Made by a program: the position numbers and the translations under genes
Shown here: positions 23,035 through 33,999 of the stretch, piece after piece
Layout: each line of letters starts with the position of its first letter
Position numbering within the stretch: the stretch's first letter is position 1
The notes under the pieces: model-generated
The model's input: only the letters and a program-made list of their open reading frames with translations
Databases searched by the model: none
What the model was told of the DNA's origin: nothing
Assembly: GCA_963691815.1 (NCBI GenBank)
Contig: OY829667.1
Location: 22,394,587 to 22,458,586 of the forward strand
Source: Echiichthys vipera
Lineage: Eukaryota; Chordata; Actinopteri; Perciformes; Trachinidae
Direction of reading: 5' to 3'
DNA length: 64,000 nucleotides

Positions 23035-23740
23035 CTTCCCCCCTTTGATGACCCCAGAGTATGTCCCTCTTGTGAGAAGGCAGCATGTGCACACCAGGAC
23101 AGTGAGGAGGTGGACACAGAAGATCGCTGAGGCACTGCAGGACTGCTTTGAGTCAACAGACTTGGATGTACTCTGTGAGCCACATGGGGAGGACATTGAT
23201 AAAATAACTTATTGCATTACAGATTATATTAGATTCTGGACACCCCCATGCAAATCCGGACCGTTCACTGCCTCTCGAATAACAAGCTCACCTCCTGCTG
23301 CCCCTTTGACACCCCGAATCCGCCAAACACAGACACTGTCCCAAATGGCTCGACCCTCCCCCCAGCATTCTCCTGTACAACACCTCTCAATCTGCCCCCC
23401 CCCCCCCCCCCCCCTCCTCCACTGATGACATCTGCACCAACCCCCGCCCAACGGTGACTACAGGGCAGGTAAAGAGGCAGCTGGAAAGACTACATCAGCG
23501 AAAGGCTGCAGGACCTGATGGCATCTCATTCAGGATCCTGAAGACCTGCGCCAGCCAACTGTCGCCTGTACTTCGACATCTGTACAACCTGAGCCTGAGC
23601 TGAGCCTGAGTCGGGAGAAAGTCCTGTTGCTGTGGAAGACCTCTTGCTTGATCCCAGTCCCCAAGAAGGCCATCTGACTCAGCAGACTACAGACAAGTCG
23701 CCCTGACATCTCATGTGATGAAGGTCCTGGAGAGACTCAA
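23035..23740 (+). pseudogene. Rex1/CR1-type LINE ORF2 fragment (linker and RT start)
   Basis: The first part reads VPLVRRQHVHTRTVRRWT, AEALQDCFESTDLDVLCEP and ITDYIRFW, the linker after the endonuclease. After a C-rich interval (20 C at 23395-23414), another frame gives QLERLHQRKAAGPDGISFRI and LKTCASQL, then WKTSCLIPVPKKA, the RT entry motifs. The fragment stops near 23740. Frames are broken. Motifs place it with LINEs of the Rex1/CR1 type. Confidence 0.75.
23395..23414. repeat. C20 homopolymer
   Basis: Read directly; it lies inside the LINE fragment. Confidence 0.9.
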
Positions 23741-23748
23741 GGAGTAGT

Positions 23749-24200
23749 AAAAGGAGGAGTAAAAGAAGCTATCTATGCAAAAGTAGAGAAACCATCGCTA
23801 AACAGAGGAGGAGGTCTGAGACACCACAGAGCTCCAATTTACAGTGCAGCCCTTTCATCCCTCCCCAGGAGATTTAACAATCTAACCTCAAAGAACAACT
23901 GTTCACAAATGGCCTCCTGTGACTCCAACGACTGTCGTTAAGACTCAATAGAGCACTAATGAAGTCGAAACCAACTTCCCACCAACAACTGACACTAACG
24001 GCGGTTGTTGGCACTTGGAGCACAAAGGGTTCCAGTGACATCATCAGCCTTGTGAGAGGTTAAATACCTGGATCTCCACACCAGTTACTTGGACCAGTCC
24101 CAGCCTGGTCAGATGCGTACATGAACTGATGAAGCCTCTTGGATGAGAGGTGAAACGTCTTCCTAGACAAATAACCAAGTCCAGTTGCTTTTGTCTAAAA
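23749..24200 (+). mobile_element. 3' end of a Penelope-like element (GIY-YIG remnant and tail)
   Basis: The frame GVKEAIYAKVEKPSLNRGGG then LRHHRAPIY is the conserved end of the GIY-YIG-type endonuclease domain of Penelope-like retroelements. Decayed coding sequence follows, then GTGACATCATCAGCCTTGTG and the hammerhead-like core at 24126-24159. Penelope-like elements are known to carry hammerhead motifs in their terminal repeats. The RT of this element is absent. Confidence 0.7.
24126..24159 (+). ncRNA. Hammerhead ribozyme core of Penelope type
   Basis: The conserved core reads CTGATGA (24126-24132), then a stem II, then GAAAC (24152-24156) and GTC (24157-24159), the expected cleavage triplet. 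Stem II pairs CCTCT (24135-24139) with AGAGG (24146-24150), flanked by an A-T pair (24133/24151), a bulged G (24134) and loop GGAT. Stem III would be the self-complementary ACGT, as in dimer-forming hammerheads. Stem I begins with GAA (24123-24125) pairing TTC (24160-24162) but is poorly paired beyond that, so activity may be weak or lost. The fold is by eye. Confidence 0.65.
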
Positions 24201-24239
24201 TTGCTTTGGTGATGTACATCAGCTACAGCCAAGACCTAA

Positions 24240-25119
24240 AGTCTGTCTATTTTACAGCACAATACAGTAGAAGTTGGCCATGCCAGAGGCATTATGCCTT
24301 GAAAATATTCAGTTGAGGATATAAAGGCCTTCTTTTCAGCATCAACTTGGATTCTGAAAACAGAGTTGTTTGTGAGCGGAGCTATGTTTAATGGCTTCCC
24401 TCCATCCAGCAAATGTTTGAGAAAGTACAGACATGGGTCTGCACAGTGTCAGCACAGAGCAGGGATAACAGGAATAACTCTCACAAGAGGAGAGTGAGAG
24501 CTACAGAGAGCCACTCCCTTCCTGCTCAAATGGAAGTATGTTTTCTGAGAAACCAAGAAAGAAATCGCTGAAATGCCTTTGACAGTATATAAGCAAAGTG
24601 ACAATATACGTACATAATCCATGCTTAAGCCTTCATTTTGTGGTGGAAGTATAGTTTACACCAACCTTGAACACAATGACTTACTTTCCAGCTCCAACAC
24701 TTTCTTTGTTATTTCACAAACACACACAGCAGCCTTTGAGAGACTGGATACAGAAGATGAATTTAGGGGTCAGCTTGACACTCTCAGTCCGAGAGGCTGA
24801 AATAAGACAAGAATGGATAATCCTACATAAATCATTCTCCCACTGTAACCCGCCTATACAAAAAATGTTAACCAGCTTTTCTGTCATTCCTTTCTCTCAT
24901 TAACAATGGCTGAGATAACCACAGTTGTTGTATTGTACCTGTTGTGGAAGACCAAGATATGTTTCCTCCGATGTTGAAAAGTAGTGCTTCTGCTGGTAGG
25001 GGAATCATAACACTTGCACCCCCTCCTTACCCACTCCTCCCTCCTGATTCGGCTGAAAAGTTATAAGATATATGAGATAAAATATGTATGACTGTATATG
25101 ACAGAAATGAGAAGCAAAA
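24240..25119. other. No gene or recognised repeat
   Basis: AT-rich intergenic DNA. A 78-codon frame at 24667-24903 has no motif I recognise. Confidence 0.45.
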
Positions 25120-25427
25120 TTAAATTATTGCACTTAAGTGGTGGATAAAGTTATTGCACAAAAAAGAAGAAGAAGAAGATAAGTGTCCAGGTATGTTAGA
25201 GTAGATTATTAATTGCACAGTGAGTTGCTCCCACTCCTTCCCTTCTGTCCTTCCCAGAGTGAGGACTTGTAATGTGTGATGGCCTGATGGACAAAGCAGG
25301 CTCCTCTGGTTGCTGATGACAGTGTGCAGGGGGTGGCTGGCATTGTCCATAATGTCCAGTGTCCTCCTCAGGGCTGGCCCGCCTGGTCAGTTTATCCAGT
25401 CTGGAGGTGTCCTTCTTGGATATGCTG
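25120..25427 (-). pseudogene. Rex1-like LINE ORF2 C-terminal fragment
   Basis: The minus strand reads LDIMDNASHPLHTVISNQRS then LLCPSG, a C-terminal motif of Rex1-type LINE proteins. It is preceded by DWINxPGGPALRRT-like sequence. The fragment is broken and joined at its upstream end to a run of 21 C. Confidence 0.6.
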
Positions 25428-25448
25428 CCCCCCCCCCCCCCCCCCCCC
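25428..25448. repeat. C21 homopolymer
   Basis: It lies exactly at the junction between oppositely oriented LINE fragments. Confidence 0.9.
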
Positions 25449-25690
25449 TCCTTACCCCTGCGGGTGGTAAGTGGGAAAAGTCTGAATGTTGTTTGTGCAT
25501 ATACATCGATCAGCAGTTCAGAGTATTCGGCCTTCTTTGAGACCCTGAATGGAGTCCTGCATGGGGCTCAAGTAGGGAACTCCATAGTTCTGCTGGGATA
25601 CTTCCAAGCCCATGTGGGAAATGATGGAGACACCTGGAGAGGCGTGAATGGGAGGAACGGCCTCCCTGATCTAAATCCGAGCTGTCAACT
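25449..25690 (+). pseudogene. LINE endonuclease middle fragment
   Basis: The plus frame reads LNVVCAYTSISSSEYSAFFE, SIVLLGYFQAHVGNDGDTW and GRNGLPDLN. This is the APE endonuclease block where GDFNAH is usual; here it is GYFQAH, so catalytic Asp and Asn are lost. It probably belongs to the same family as 21770-22200. Confidence 0.7.
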
Positions 25691-25880
25691 GATCACCATC
25701 TGGTGATGAGTCAAAGAACACACAGAAATGATCAGAAAGAGCCAAGTCCTTGATATCAACAGAAGTAATGTCAACACCTCTAGAGATAACCAGATACAGA
25801 GCATGGCCTTGAGTGTGTGTGGGGCCTTTCACATGTTGGAAGAGGCCAAAAGTGTCAAGAAGAGAAAGGTTCTTTGGCAT
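25671..25880 (-). pseudogene. LINE endonuclease C-terminal fragment, opposite strand
   Basis: The minus frame reads LFQHVKGPTHTQGHALYLVI, SRGVDI and DLALSDHFCVFFD. This is the end of an APE endonuclease domain with the SDH motif, from a CR1/L2-type LINE different from the plus-strand neighbour. Confidence 0.7.
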
Positions 25881-26759
25881 TGTCTAAGAAACAGTACATT
25901 GCCAATATTCTCCCTGGAAAATCAGACAGGGCAAAGAAAAAAGATTAAATTCTATGCTCCAGCTTGAAAGAAAGTTTGCATCACCTTGAAAACTTAAAAT
26001 GGTAATAATGTGAGATCCCATCTCAGGAAAAATACAGCACTTTCCATTACTTTGAAATCAGATAAAAAAGGTCAGAGTGTTCCTGGAGTGAAAGAGAGAA
26101 CAAACATGTTGGTCATTTCTGGCGGAAGCTGGGAGAGCAAAGCAGTGCTGAGGCAGCTGACTTTTCTGACCAGCATTTTCTCTCGTTTCTTCTGAGATAC
26201 ATTTAGGCTTGAACCGTTCAATTTTAAGATGATCAAAGTGTGGGGATTTTTAAACATGAAGTGTTTATTTTTGTCACAATATAATTAAAGTTTTGTTATT
26301 ACTCACTGTGCACGTATAGAAGTTACATAAAAATGGCGTAAAGGATGTTGCAGATAAGCCCAAGGTTAAAAATATGTGCAGTATGGTGAAAAGGGATTTG
26401 TCCCAGCTAGGAAGTGGAAGTTACAGAGTAGGGAGTGTTCTTTCTACAGGAACTGGTGGTTCATTGGAGGAACTGTGTGACCAGGGGGCGGAGGATTCAA
26501 CTCGTGAATGAATGAGAGCCAGTCTGGGAGTGATTGACATTCCCAAGGCTGAACAAGGGACTGCCTCAGAAACCTTCTGAACTAATCACAAAACCCAATG
26601 AATTCAAAATTTATAAATTCTTTGTGAAGGGAGGGGGCTTGGTGCTCTTTCTGGCTCGTTGGTTGCAGCATAAGCTTGACTGAAAGCCAGGATGAATGTG
26701 ATTTCCAACCCTAGAGAGACCACGCCATTTTGGTTGCTCGTCTAGAACTAGCATTCAGA
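25881..26759. other. No gene or recognised repeat
   Basis: I see no coding, SINE or terminal-repeat signal here. Confidence 0.4.
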
Positions 26760-27450
26760 AAATGGAGTCCAGCCTATTATGGCTCAGTGTTGAAAAGAGG
26801 ATGTCCTTAAGCACAGTGACATTTTTTAGCAACATATTGAGAACACACAGACCTGAGTTCATGAGAACACATATTATTTTTTGTAATACTGTGCATAAAC
26901 ATAACACAAGGAAGGCAGGTAAGGGTGATATTGTGATAGCTCATCCAAGAACACATTTTCTAAAAAGAACAGTGCTTTAAAGAGCGAGTCATTTTTGGAA
27001 TGAATTACCACTTGATATGCGTCAAGAAAAAAGTCAAATATCCTTAAAAAAGATGTTAACGATGCTCTTTCTCAGTGGTTGATTTCAAGGTTTATGGATA
27101 ATTCTGTACTAACTTTTTTTGTTTTTTTAATATGTTAAATGCACTATGTGCTGCACTTCTGTAAGTTGTGCATTTTATGTTCCAAATTTGGATTATACTG
27201 CAGCATTATATTGATGTGTGATGTAATGTCGCATTTTGTAATGTACTTTTGTGATGCACTCTTGAAATGCATATTTCAATAGATATTTTGTTATGTATTT
27301 ATAATGTATTATCTAATTTATTCATAATGTATTTTTTTACTGTCAAATTGTTTAAATCTAATGAGTCTGCTGGAAAGTGGACCCCAGGAAGACTGGCAAA
27401 CTGCTTAAGCATAAGCTAATGGTGTTCCTTTAATAAAACAAATAGAACAA
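26760..27450 (+). mobile_element. 3' end of an L2/CR1-like LINE
   Basis: Decayed plus frames read HNTRKAGKGDIVIAHPRTHF then LKRTVL, and in the next frame FWNELPLDMRQ-like sequence. These are C-terminal features of LINE RT proteins. The 3' region holds GACCCCAGGAAGACTGGCAA and AAGCTAATGGTGTTCC with TTTAATAAAA, a frequent LINE 3' UTR ending in fish. No endonuclease or RT palm remains. Confidence 0.6.
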
Positions 27451-28080
27451 ATAAAACAAAAATCCCTTGGCCAAGCAACATATTCTGTGCTCAAGTATTC
27501 TGGTTTTCCACGAGTAAGAACACGACAAAAGCATTGTTTGCCAAAAAGCTGATATTTTGGATTCCTGGGCATTAAGCGTATTATACAGTTTGTACCACAA
27601 ATATGTGGAGCACAATGCCCTCCTCCCATATTGTTTGTCTACCAGGGGACTGGCTTTTTGCTTCATCTGGGAATGCTTTTAGTTCCCTATTCATCCATCT
27701 CTCATGAAAGACGCTTGTCCTGATCTCAATTACATTCAAGATTTATGTTTCCATAGTCATAATGGCCCCATAACTCTTCAATGATAGCCTTACAGTAGAT
27801 GTTCTCATCTGGGACATATCTATCAGTGTGCAGGGGGATGCAAATAGATTTACCCTCTTTTTACTAGATTGTGTGTCAGTGACCTCATTCTAAACTTCTT
27901 GTATAATACGTGCATGATGGTTTGTTTTCTGATAATGTAGTAATGCAGTGGTGTAAAGTTGTACACTGGCAGACAAAGTGATAACATTAAAAACCTTTGG
28001 GGCTAAGTGACAACAGCTTTAGCGTAAAGCACAATACCCAGATTTGCTCAGATCTTTTCTGTCCTGAGCCACAGCCGCCC
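27451..28080. other. No gene or recognised repeat
   Basis: A minus-strand frame (27405-27629) has no motif I recognise. Confidence 0.4.
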
Positions 28081-28265
28081 TCTCAAACAACACTTATGAC
28101 CATAGACTTTATGAATATGAATGTAGTATCCATAACGTAAGAGGAAAAACTTTACTTTAACAGGCAGGAATGTCAAAACAGACCCAGCTCTGTGGAAGAC
28201 GGCCATCTGTCTTGACCGGTTGGGGTTGGAGAGGGAGGGACATAGACAGAGAGACCCAGACATCT
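28081..28265 (-). repeat. Partial copy of the ATTGA-tailed repeat family
   Basis: AACAGGCAGGAATGTC followed by AACAGACCCAGCTCTGT matches the middle of 22550-22860. The tail end is missing. The flanking part (GGACATAGACAGAGAGACCC) is not found in the other copies. Confidence 0.5.
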
Positions 28266-28485
28266 AAGAAACCACAGAATTAACATTAACTGTAATTATA
28301 TCTATAGTATAATAATCCTCTGGGATCAATGCATGTCTGCAAGGAATTTTACAGTATATCATCCAATCATTGTGGAGATATTTCATTGAAGACCAGAATG
28401 GTGGATCACATGACCAACCACTGTCAACCCTAGAGACTTTCCTCTAACACGGCTGACTAGGGAAAAGTTCTTTAAAAAACAGTGG

Positions 28486-28770
28486 TAAATGGACATGTAC
28501 TTATAAAGCGCCTTTCTAGTCTTCTGACTACTCAAGGCGCTTTCACACTACTTTCACATTCACCCATTCACACAGATGGCAGTGGACATCTACATAACAT
28601 CTAATCTAATCTTTCACACATTTACACACCCATGCGCAGCACGGGGAGCAATTCAGGGTTCAGTGTCTTGCCCAAGGACACTTCGACATGCGGACCAGGG
28701 GAGCTGGGGATCGAACCGCTGATCTCTCGAATGGAGGACAACCCACTCTTTCACTGAGCCACAGCCGCCG
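28486..28770 (-). mobile_element. tRNA-derived SINE, V-SINE-like, copy 1
   Basis: On the minus strand the head reads GGCGGCTGTGGCTCAGTG (A box), with a B-box GGTTCGATCCCC. A body with GTGTCCTTGGGCAAGACACT follows, and the tail reads AAAGCGCCTTGAGTAG / ACTAGAAAGGCGCT. It is the same family as 53334-53614. Confidence 0.85.
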
Positions 28771-29614
28771 ACAACTCGTTGGTCATTTACTCTGGATGGA
28801 CTCTCTCACATAGTCTCCATTAGCAGATGGTGTTTGCTCAGTTACAGAAGCGTGCAGCAATCAAAAGTAGAAACCATCGCAATGGCGATTTTAGGGGGTG
28901 GCCTGGGGTGGCCATTGCCACTCCTGAAATCTCACCTATCACTCAAGATCTGATAGGCTGTTGGTGAAGTTCATTAACACACAGCCGGGACAAAGGCTGC
29001 TCAATCAATGATGACAGCTATTCTGCTGATACAGGACCAGTTTGTAATTTACTACAGTAATGGTAGGAATGTGGCCATAAGATCTGATCTCTGGTCAACA
29101 AATGTCTCGAAAATGGCATACATGCACACGCCACCGGGAGTGCCAGCAACCATGAACCTGTCCCTGACATCCTTAGGACTCAGGACTCCGGTCATCACAG
29201 CAATGAAAAGAATAAATGAACAGTGACTCTCTAAACATTTAAACATTAACATGAACAGTTACCACAGTCCGTTACAGTATTTTTAAGGCACCTGTAACAA
29301 CAAAGACACACCTTAGCTATTACCATGGATATAAAGTTATTATTTGCACATTATGACTGTTTGATTTAGCTGTAGACATATATAGAGGTGTGATAGAACT
29401 GGCAGATGATGTATAAAAGCTAAATAATAAGTGATGAGTGATAAGTGATCAGGGATTTACTCAACTGGAAAAGGATCAAATGTATAATAAAATGAATATA
29501 TTAATAAAATAATCAAGGTTTCTCGATGACTGTGTTAGGTTAAAGTGGAATAGAAAAGAGTGAATAGTATGGTAACTGCATGTTAGAGCTTTTCTAGATC
29601 TAACAGCCAGGTCT

Positions 29615-29617
<3 letters not shown>
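28771..29617. other. No gene or recognised repeat
   Basis: Short open frames on both strands at 29008-29252 overlap and show no known domain. Confidence 0.4.

Positions 29618-29708
<91 letters not shown>
29618..29708. repeat. (AT)n microsatellite
   Basis: About 45 AT units are read directly. Confidence 0.97.
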
Positions 29709-29713
<5 letters not shown>

Positions 29714-30391
29714 CAAACTGCTCTTCCACATGCTCCCTGGCCAATATGTGTGTTTTTGTGTGCAGGTACATGGAAAAATCATACTGTAGAAACACTGGGG
29801 GGGAATATTTAGTGTCAAGTGGAAACACACTCATTAAAGCTGTGTGTGTGTGGGGGGGATAAATGCCCCAGGGTTGTGTTTAGATGGTGTTTGGTTACGA
29901 ACACATTCTGCATTCGCACACACACACACACTTTGTCTGTCCCATGATACACTTGTGTCCACACAGGCCTGAACAGTAGAAACTGCTCTTCCACATGGTC
30001 CCTGGTCAATAATTACAGAGTCATGGTGAAAAGGCACAGTGCAGGAAGGAGTTCCCTGCGTTGAAGTCAGAATAGAAACACTTTGATTACGGAATTGTAG
30101 TTTTGATTGATGACCTGGAGTTGAACTTTATTAATGATAAAAGGCCACTATGTGTCGAATTTTTAAAAAAGTATGACTGATGATACCCACCAGTGGTACA
30201 GCTAAAAAAGAGACTGACATGAATCAATATTTACCTCGGGAGGACAAGGCAAAGTTAAAAGGAGAATGCATGATGCTAGTGTTGCCCTGTGTGTGCTGTG
30301 AAAATAAGCCACTGTTTGCTAATAGGTTTGCCATATCAAGTTTAGAATGTGACAATATTCATATTCTAAATGTAATAATTATACTGTTACC
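29709..30391. other. Unassigned sequence with a 35-bp direct repeat
   Basis: AAACTGCTCTTCCACATG and following bases occur at 29715 and again at 29980 with few changes. Otherwise no signal is seen. Confidence 0.4.
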
Positions 30392-30403
30392 ATGGTGATA
30401 CAT

Positions 30404-30576
30404 TTTTTAAGATAATTTTTTGGCCAGGCCTTTAATATAAAGGACAGACAGGAAATGGGATTAAAGAGAGAGAGGGGGAGACATGCAGCAAAGGGCCGCA
30501 GGTCGGAGCCAAACCCGCTGCAGCTGCCTCGAGGACCTTCAGCAACTGCTCTAACCACTGTTCCACCAGCCACCCT
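30404..30576 (-). mobile_element. tRNA-derived SINE with 12-bp target duplication
   Basis: On the minus strand the head GGGTGGCTGGTGGAACAGTG / GTTAGAGCAG and a B-box-like GGGTTTGGCTCC are followed by a short body and an A-rich end. ATGGTGATACAT occurs on both sides (30392-30403 and 30577-30588), which fixes the insertion boundaries. Confidence 0.85.
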
Positions 30577-30863
30577 ATGGTGATACATGGCAGAGATACA
30601 CTCAACACAGAAGAAGAATGTGCAGATATTGAATTAAGTGCAGTGTACTTCACGGTCAGGTGCAGTCCCATCACTTACATACTATAGTTACACAAACTAG
30701 CAATATACTGTATGTAATAATCTATGATTCCACCGTGTTTTTTTTATTTCACTGCTTTTTCCAAATGTAGCCTGCTTAGCTGTTAATTTAAGCTTCCCTT
30801 AACTTTCCCCTTAACTGCTGACAAAGAGGCTGCAAATGTTGCTAGTGCTGTTGACTGTTGTTC

Positions 30864-31267
30864 TATCACCTTAGCTGTGCTTGTTTCTACTATTCTGCTG
30901 TATTAACTGCCATAACATATAAGTCATATTCACATTACTATAGATATTATTATAGTTACTGGAAGTGTGTCTGTCTCTGTCTTTGTGTCTGTCTTTGTCT
31001 CACTCTGTCCATCTGTCCGTCTCTCTTTCTCTCTCCTTTTCTTCCTACCCAACTGGTCAAGACAAATGTCCGTCCTCCATAGAGCTGGGTCTGTCTGACG
31101 TTCCTGCCTGTTATAGGGAAGGTTTTCGTTGCCACCGTACTCTACGGGGGAATTGTTGGGTCTATGTAAATCATAAATAAGTCAATAAGTGTGGTCTATA
31201 CCTACTCTGTAAAGTGTCCTGAGATAACTTTTGTTATGATTTGGCAGTATAAATAAAATTTAATTGA
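30864..31267 (+). repeat. ATTGA-tailed dispersed repeat, longest copy
   Basis: It runs from CTATCACCTTAGCTGTGCTT through TCTGACGTTCCTGCCTG and GGGGGAATTGTTGGG to AAATAAAATTTAATTGAATT. A CT-rich stretch (30968-31040) is an insertion relative to the copy at 22550-22860. It is non-coding; the tail suggests mobilisation by a LINE with an ATTGA-type 3' end. Confidence 0.75.
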
Positions 31268-32379
31268 ATTAGAGACAGCCGCTGCTTATTGGGTGCAAAG
31301 CTGTCCATCTCCTGCTGGAGCTCTGACAGTTTGAACCATAGACTGTATAAAAAATGGACGTAGCCTCTCCGTCGTGGCCCGTTCTCTCAACTTCATCCAA
31401 TCATACTCGTCTATGGTTGCCACCATCTTATCAGACTTTGACTCCGCCTCATTTCCTCTTACCAAAAAAGGGCATGGAGGTGACGTTTGGGGGAGGGAGA
31501 TACATCAATATAGCTGACGTATACTGAATTAACCACATTGGCACCACTAGATGGAGCTCTCTGTTCAACAAAGGGTTGAAAACACACTGAATCACCATTC
31601 ATTGAGTCCTTTCCTTTAAACCAAGAGCTCCATCTAGAGGGGTTAACAAGTACAACTAATGCTTCATGAAGCTACATTTAACATAACATTTTACATAAAA
31701 CACCGACCCTCACGGCCCAAATCCTACCGGTGCTCCAGATTAGCATCTAGTGATGAGCCCTCGATATTGCAAGTTATGGTGCAAGTGCAGCTATTTAAGT
31801 AGCATAACAGAGCTTACACGTTGTGTTCCGAAACCAACTGTTGGTTCAGTTGATTGAAGAGCAAACCATCTTTTCAGTTATGGTAACACCACCACACAAA
31901 TGATCACAGTCAAGGTTGAGATGATGGAGTTAGCATGCTAATCCTGACAACTAGCCTCCGAGGTGAAGTGAGGCCCAGCGGCTAGCTGTCACTCCCTAAT
32001 TCTTCATAAACTTTAACCTACAATAAGTTAAAAACTAGCCTGGTACAAAAAAATTCACCCCCTCATTTAACGTTGTAATGGAGGTATGACCTAAACATAC
32101 AGACTAAAATGGTTTTTAGTACCAGGCCTTAGATATGATTAATGATGCTGCGAAAACAACCTGTTTAACATGGGGGTCTATAAGAAATTTCTCTATTGTG
32201 CAGACCCCTGTGAACTTTGCACTGTATATTTATTGCACATTAAATCCTGTGGTACTGTGGAGGAGGAACCAGACGCACCTAACACCATCCTTCACTGTCC
32301 TCGGAGAGCGAAGCAACAGTAACACAAGCACTTATCACTAACCCTGCTTGTCTACCTGATTGTGCTCGCTCCCAGGTTC
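31268..32379. other. No gene seen
   Basis: ACCATAGACTGTATAAAAAATGGA at 31335 resembles a frequent fish repeat start. No coding signal is seen. Confidence 0.4.
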
Positions 32380-32885
32380 TTCAGTGGGGGCACACCTCTC
32401 GAGTCTCTTGCCACCCAAGAGTTGGCAGGACACTGTCGCTTATATGCACACTTCTGTTGGCCTACCATTCTGGCGGATACCTGAGAATATGTTCAGGCAT
32501 GCATCGTCTGTGCCAGAAGTAAGGCTTCTCATTTCCTTTCAGCTGCCATCAGCCACAGAGAGGGCCAAGCTCATCGTGGACAAAATCTTCCGGTACTGAT
32601 GGACATTGTTTGGAAGGTTATGTGGCACTGGAGGCCACTGTGAGTTTGTCCTCGAGTTACCATCCGCAGTCTAATGGGTCCAACCAGGACGTGGAGACCA
32701 CCCTCCATTTTGTATTTGTGCGGAAGCCCTTATCTCGGAGCTCTCAACTGACCTGGGTGGAATAGGCTCACAATTCCCTCAACTGCTCGTCTATGGGTAA
32801 GTCGCCATTCAAGGCCTCTCTAGGCTACTCACTTCCCCTCTTCTGTGCTCAGGAGTTAGAGATAGCAGTTGTGAGATGGTGTTGT
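32380..32885 (+). pseudogene. Ty3/Gypsy integrase fragment, plus strand
   Basis: Decayed frames show the zinc-binding side (CHPRVGRTLSLI, then AYHSGG and VQACIVCAR-type text). Further on come SSSYHPQSNG-like and WVE.AHNSLNCSSMGKSPF-like sequence, the end of the integrase core. The middle, with the first two catalytic residues, is deleted. The orientation is opposite to the Gypsy element at 33125-36264, and it belongs to another family. Confidence 0.65.
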
Positions 32886-33124
32886 TGATTTGAGGAGACA
32901 TAGAGCCGGCATATTCTGTATTCACTTACCTGTACATGACAACTTGATTTGAAAAAGATGTAAATTTTCTGCTGACTCTGCCTCCTTCTTTCTCATCTCT
33001 TCTCCATCTTGTTCATTTTCAGTCATTGGTAAGTGACAGAAGCTCCAACTGGCACATAACCATTTGACCAATGCCTTTTTATGCAGCGTAAGGAAGCGGC
33101 TTAGGTGCGCTCCATTTTTGTATA
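32886..33124. other. No gene seen
   Basis: Short spacer between two oppositely oriented Gypsy fragments. Confidence 0.4.
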
Positions 33125-33199
33125 CTAGTGCACTGCAAGGGGTCGGCACACAGGTTTGACTTTGGAAAATGTGTGTGTGTGTATGTGTGTGTGTGGGGG

Positions 33200-33951
33200 G
33201 GGCAGCTTGCTAACATGGTCTAAATGAACATCCTCGTCATCAGAATAGACGACCACATCATCGAGATACAAAGAGCAACCTTCCAGACCACCAACAATTG
33301 CGTTCATCAGGCACTGAAAGGTAGCTGGTGCAATCCGCAACCCAAAAGGAATTACATAATATGAATACAAACCTGTGGGTGTAATGAATGCAGCAATCTC
33401 TTGTGCTCTCTCAGACAACGGAACCTGCCAATAGCCTTTCAGCAAGTCAAATTTGCTGACAAACTCAGCAGATTCCATCTGGTCAATACAGTCATCCATT
33501 CCAGGATGTAGAAAAGAGTCTGACTTTGTGACATTATTCACTTTACGAAAGTCTAAACAAAATCTGGGAGTGTTGGCACAAGCAAATAGGGTGACACCCA
33601 GCTAGAGCAAGATGGCTCTGCAATACCATTATCAAGCATATACTTGACCTCAAAGTCAAGAAATTTGTGTTTCTTTGGATGGACATGATGAAATCTCTGC
33701 TTAACATGTTTACAATCTCCCACATCATGTTCAAACAAACGTGTGCGAGTAGGTGTATCACCAAACAGACATGGATACTGCTTAATCAACTCAGATAATT
33801 GATTGCATGTATCAACCTCCAAATGGCTAAACAAGCTATCCAAAGACTGCAGAGACTTCAAATGTTTTAGCTGACCACAAAGAACAGCTTCATCGGGGCC
33901 TGGTACGTCCCACACCGATTGCCCTGCCACAGCAGGAGGAGAGACAGACAC
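33200..33951 (-). pseudogene. Gmr1-like RT fragments
   Basis: The first frame (33951-33553) holds the RT leader: PTRTRLFEHDVGDC, FEVKYMLDNGIAEPS and SSWVSPYLLVP. The second (33541-33200) holds VSKFDLLKGYWQVPLSE (motif A), YVIPFGLRIAPATFQ (motif B) and LYLDDVVVYS (motif C with DD). A frameshift separates them. The fragment ends in a TG run near 33170. Confidence 0.85.
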
Positions 33952-33999
33952 AGACTAACAAGCAGGATGGACATGGTCTTCCTGATCGAGTGTAATATG

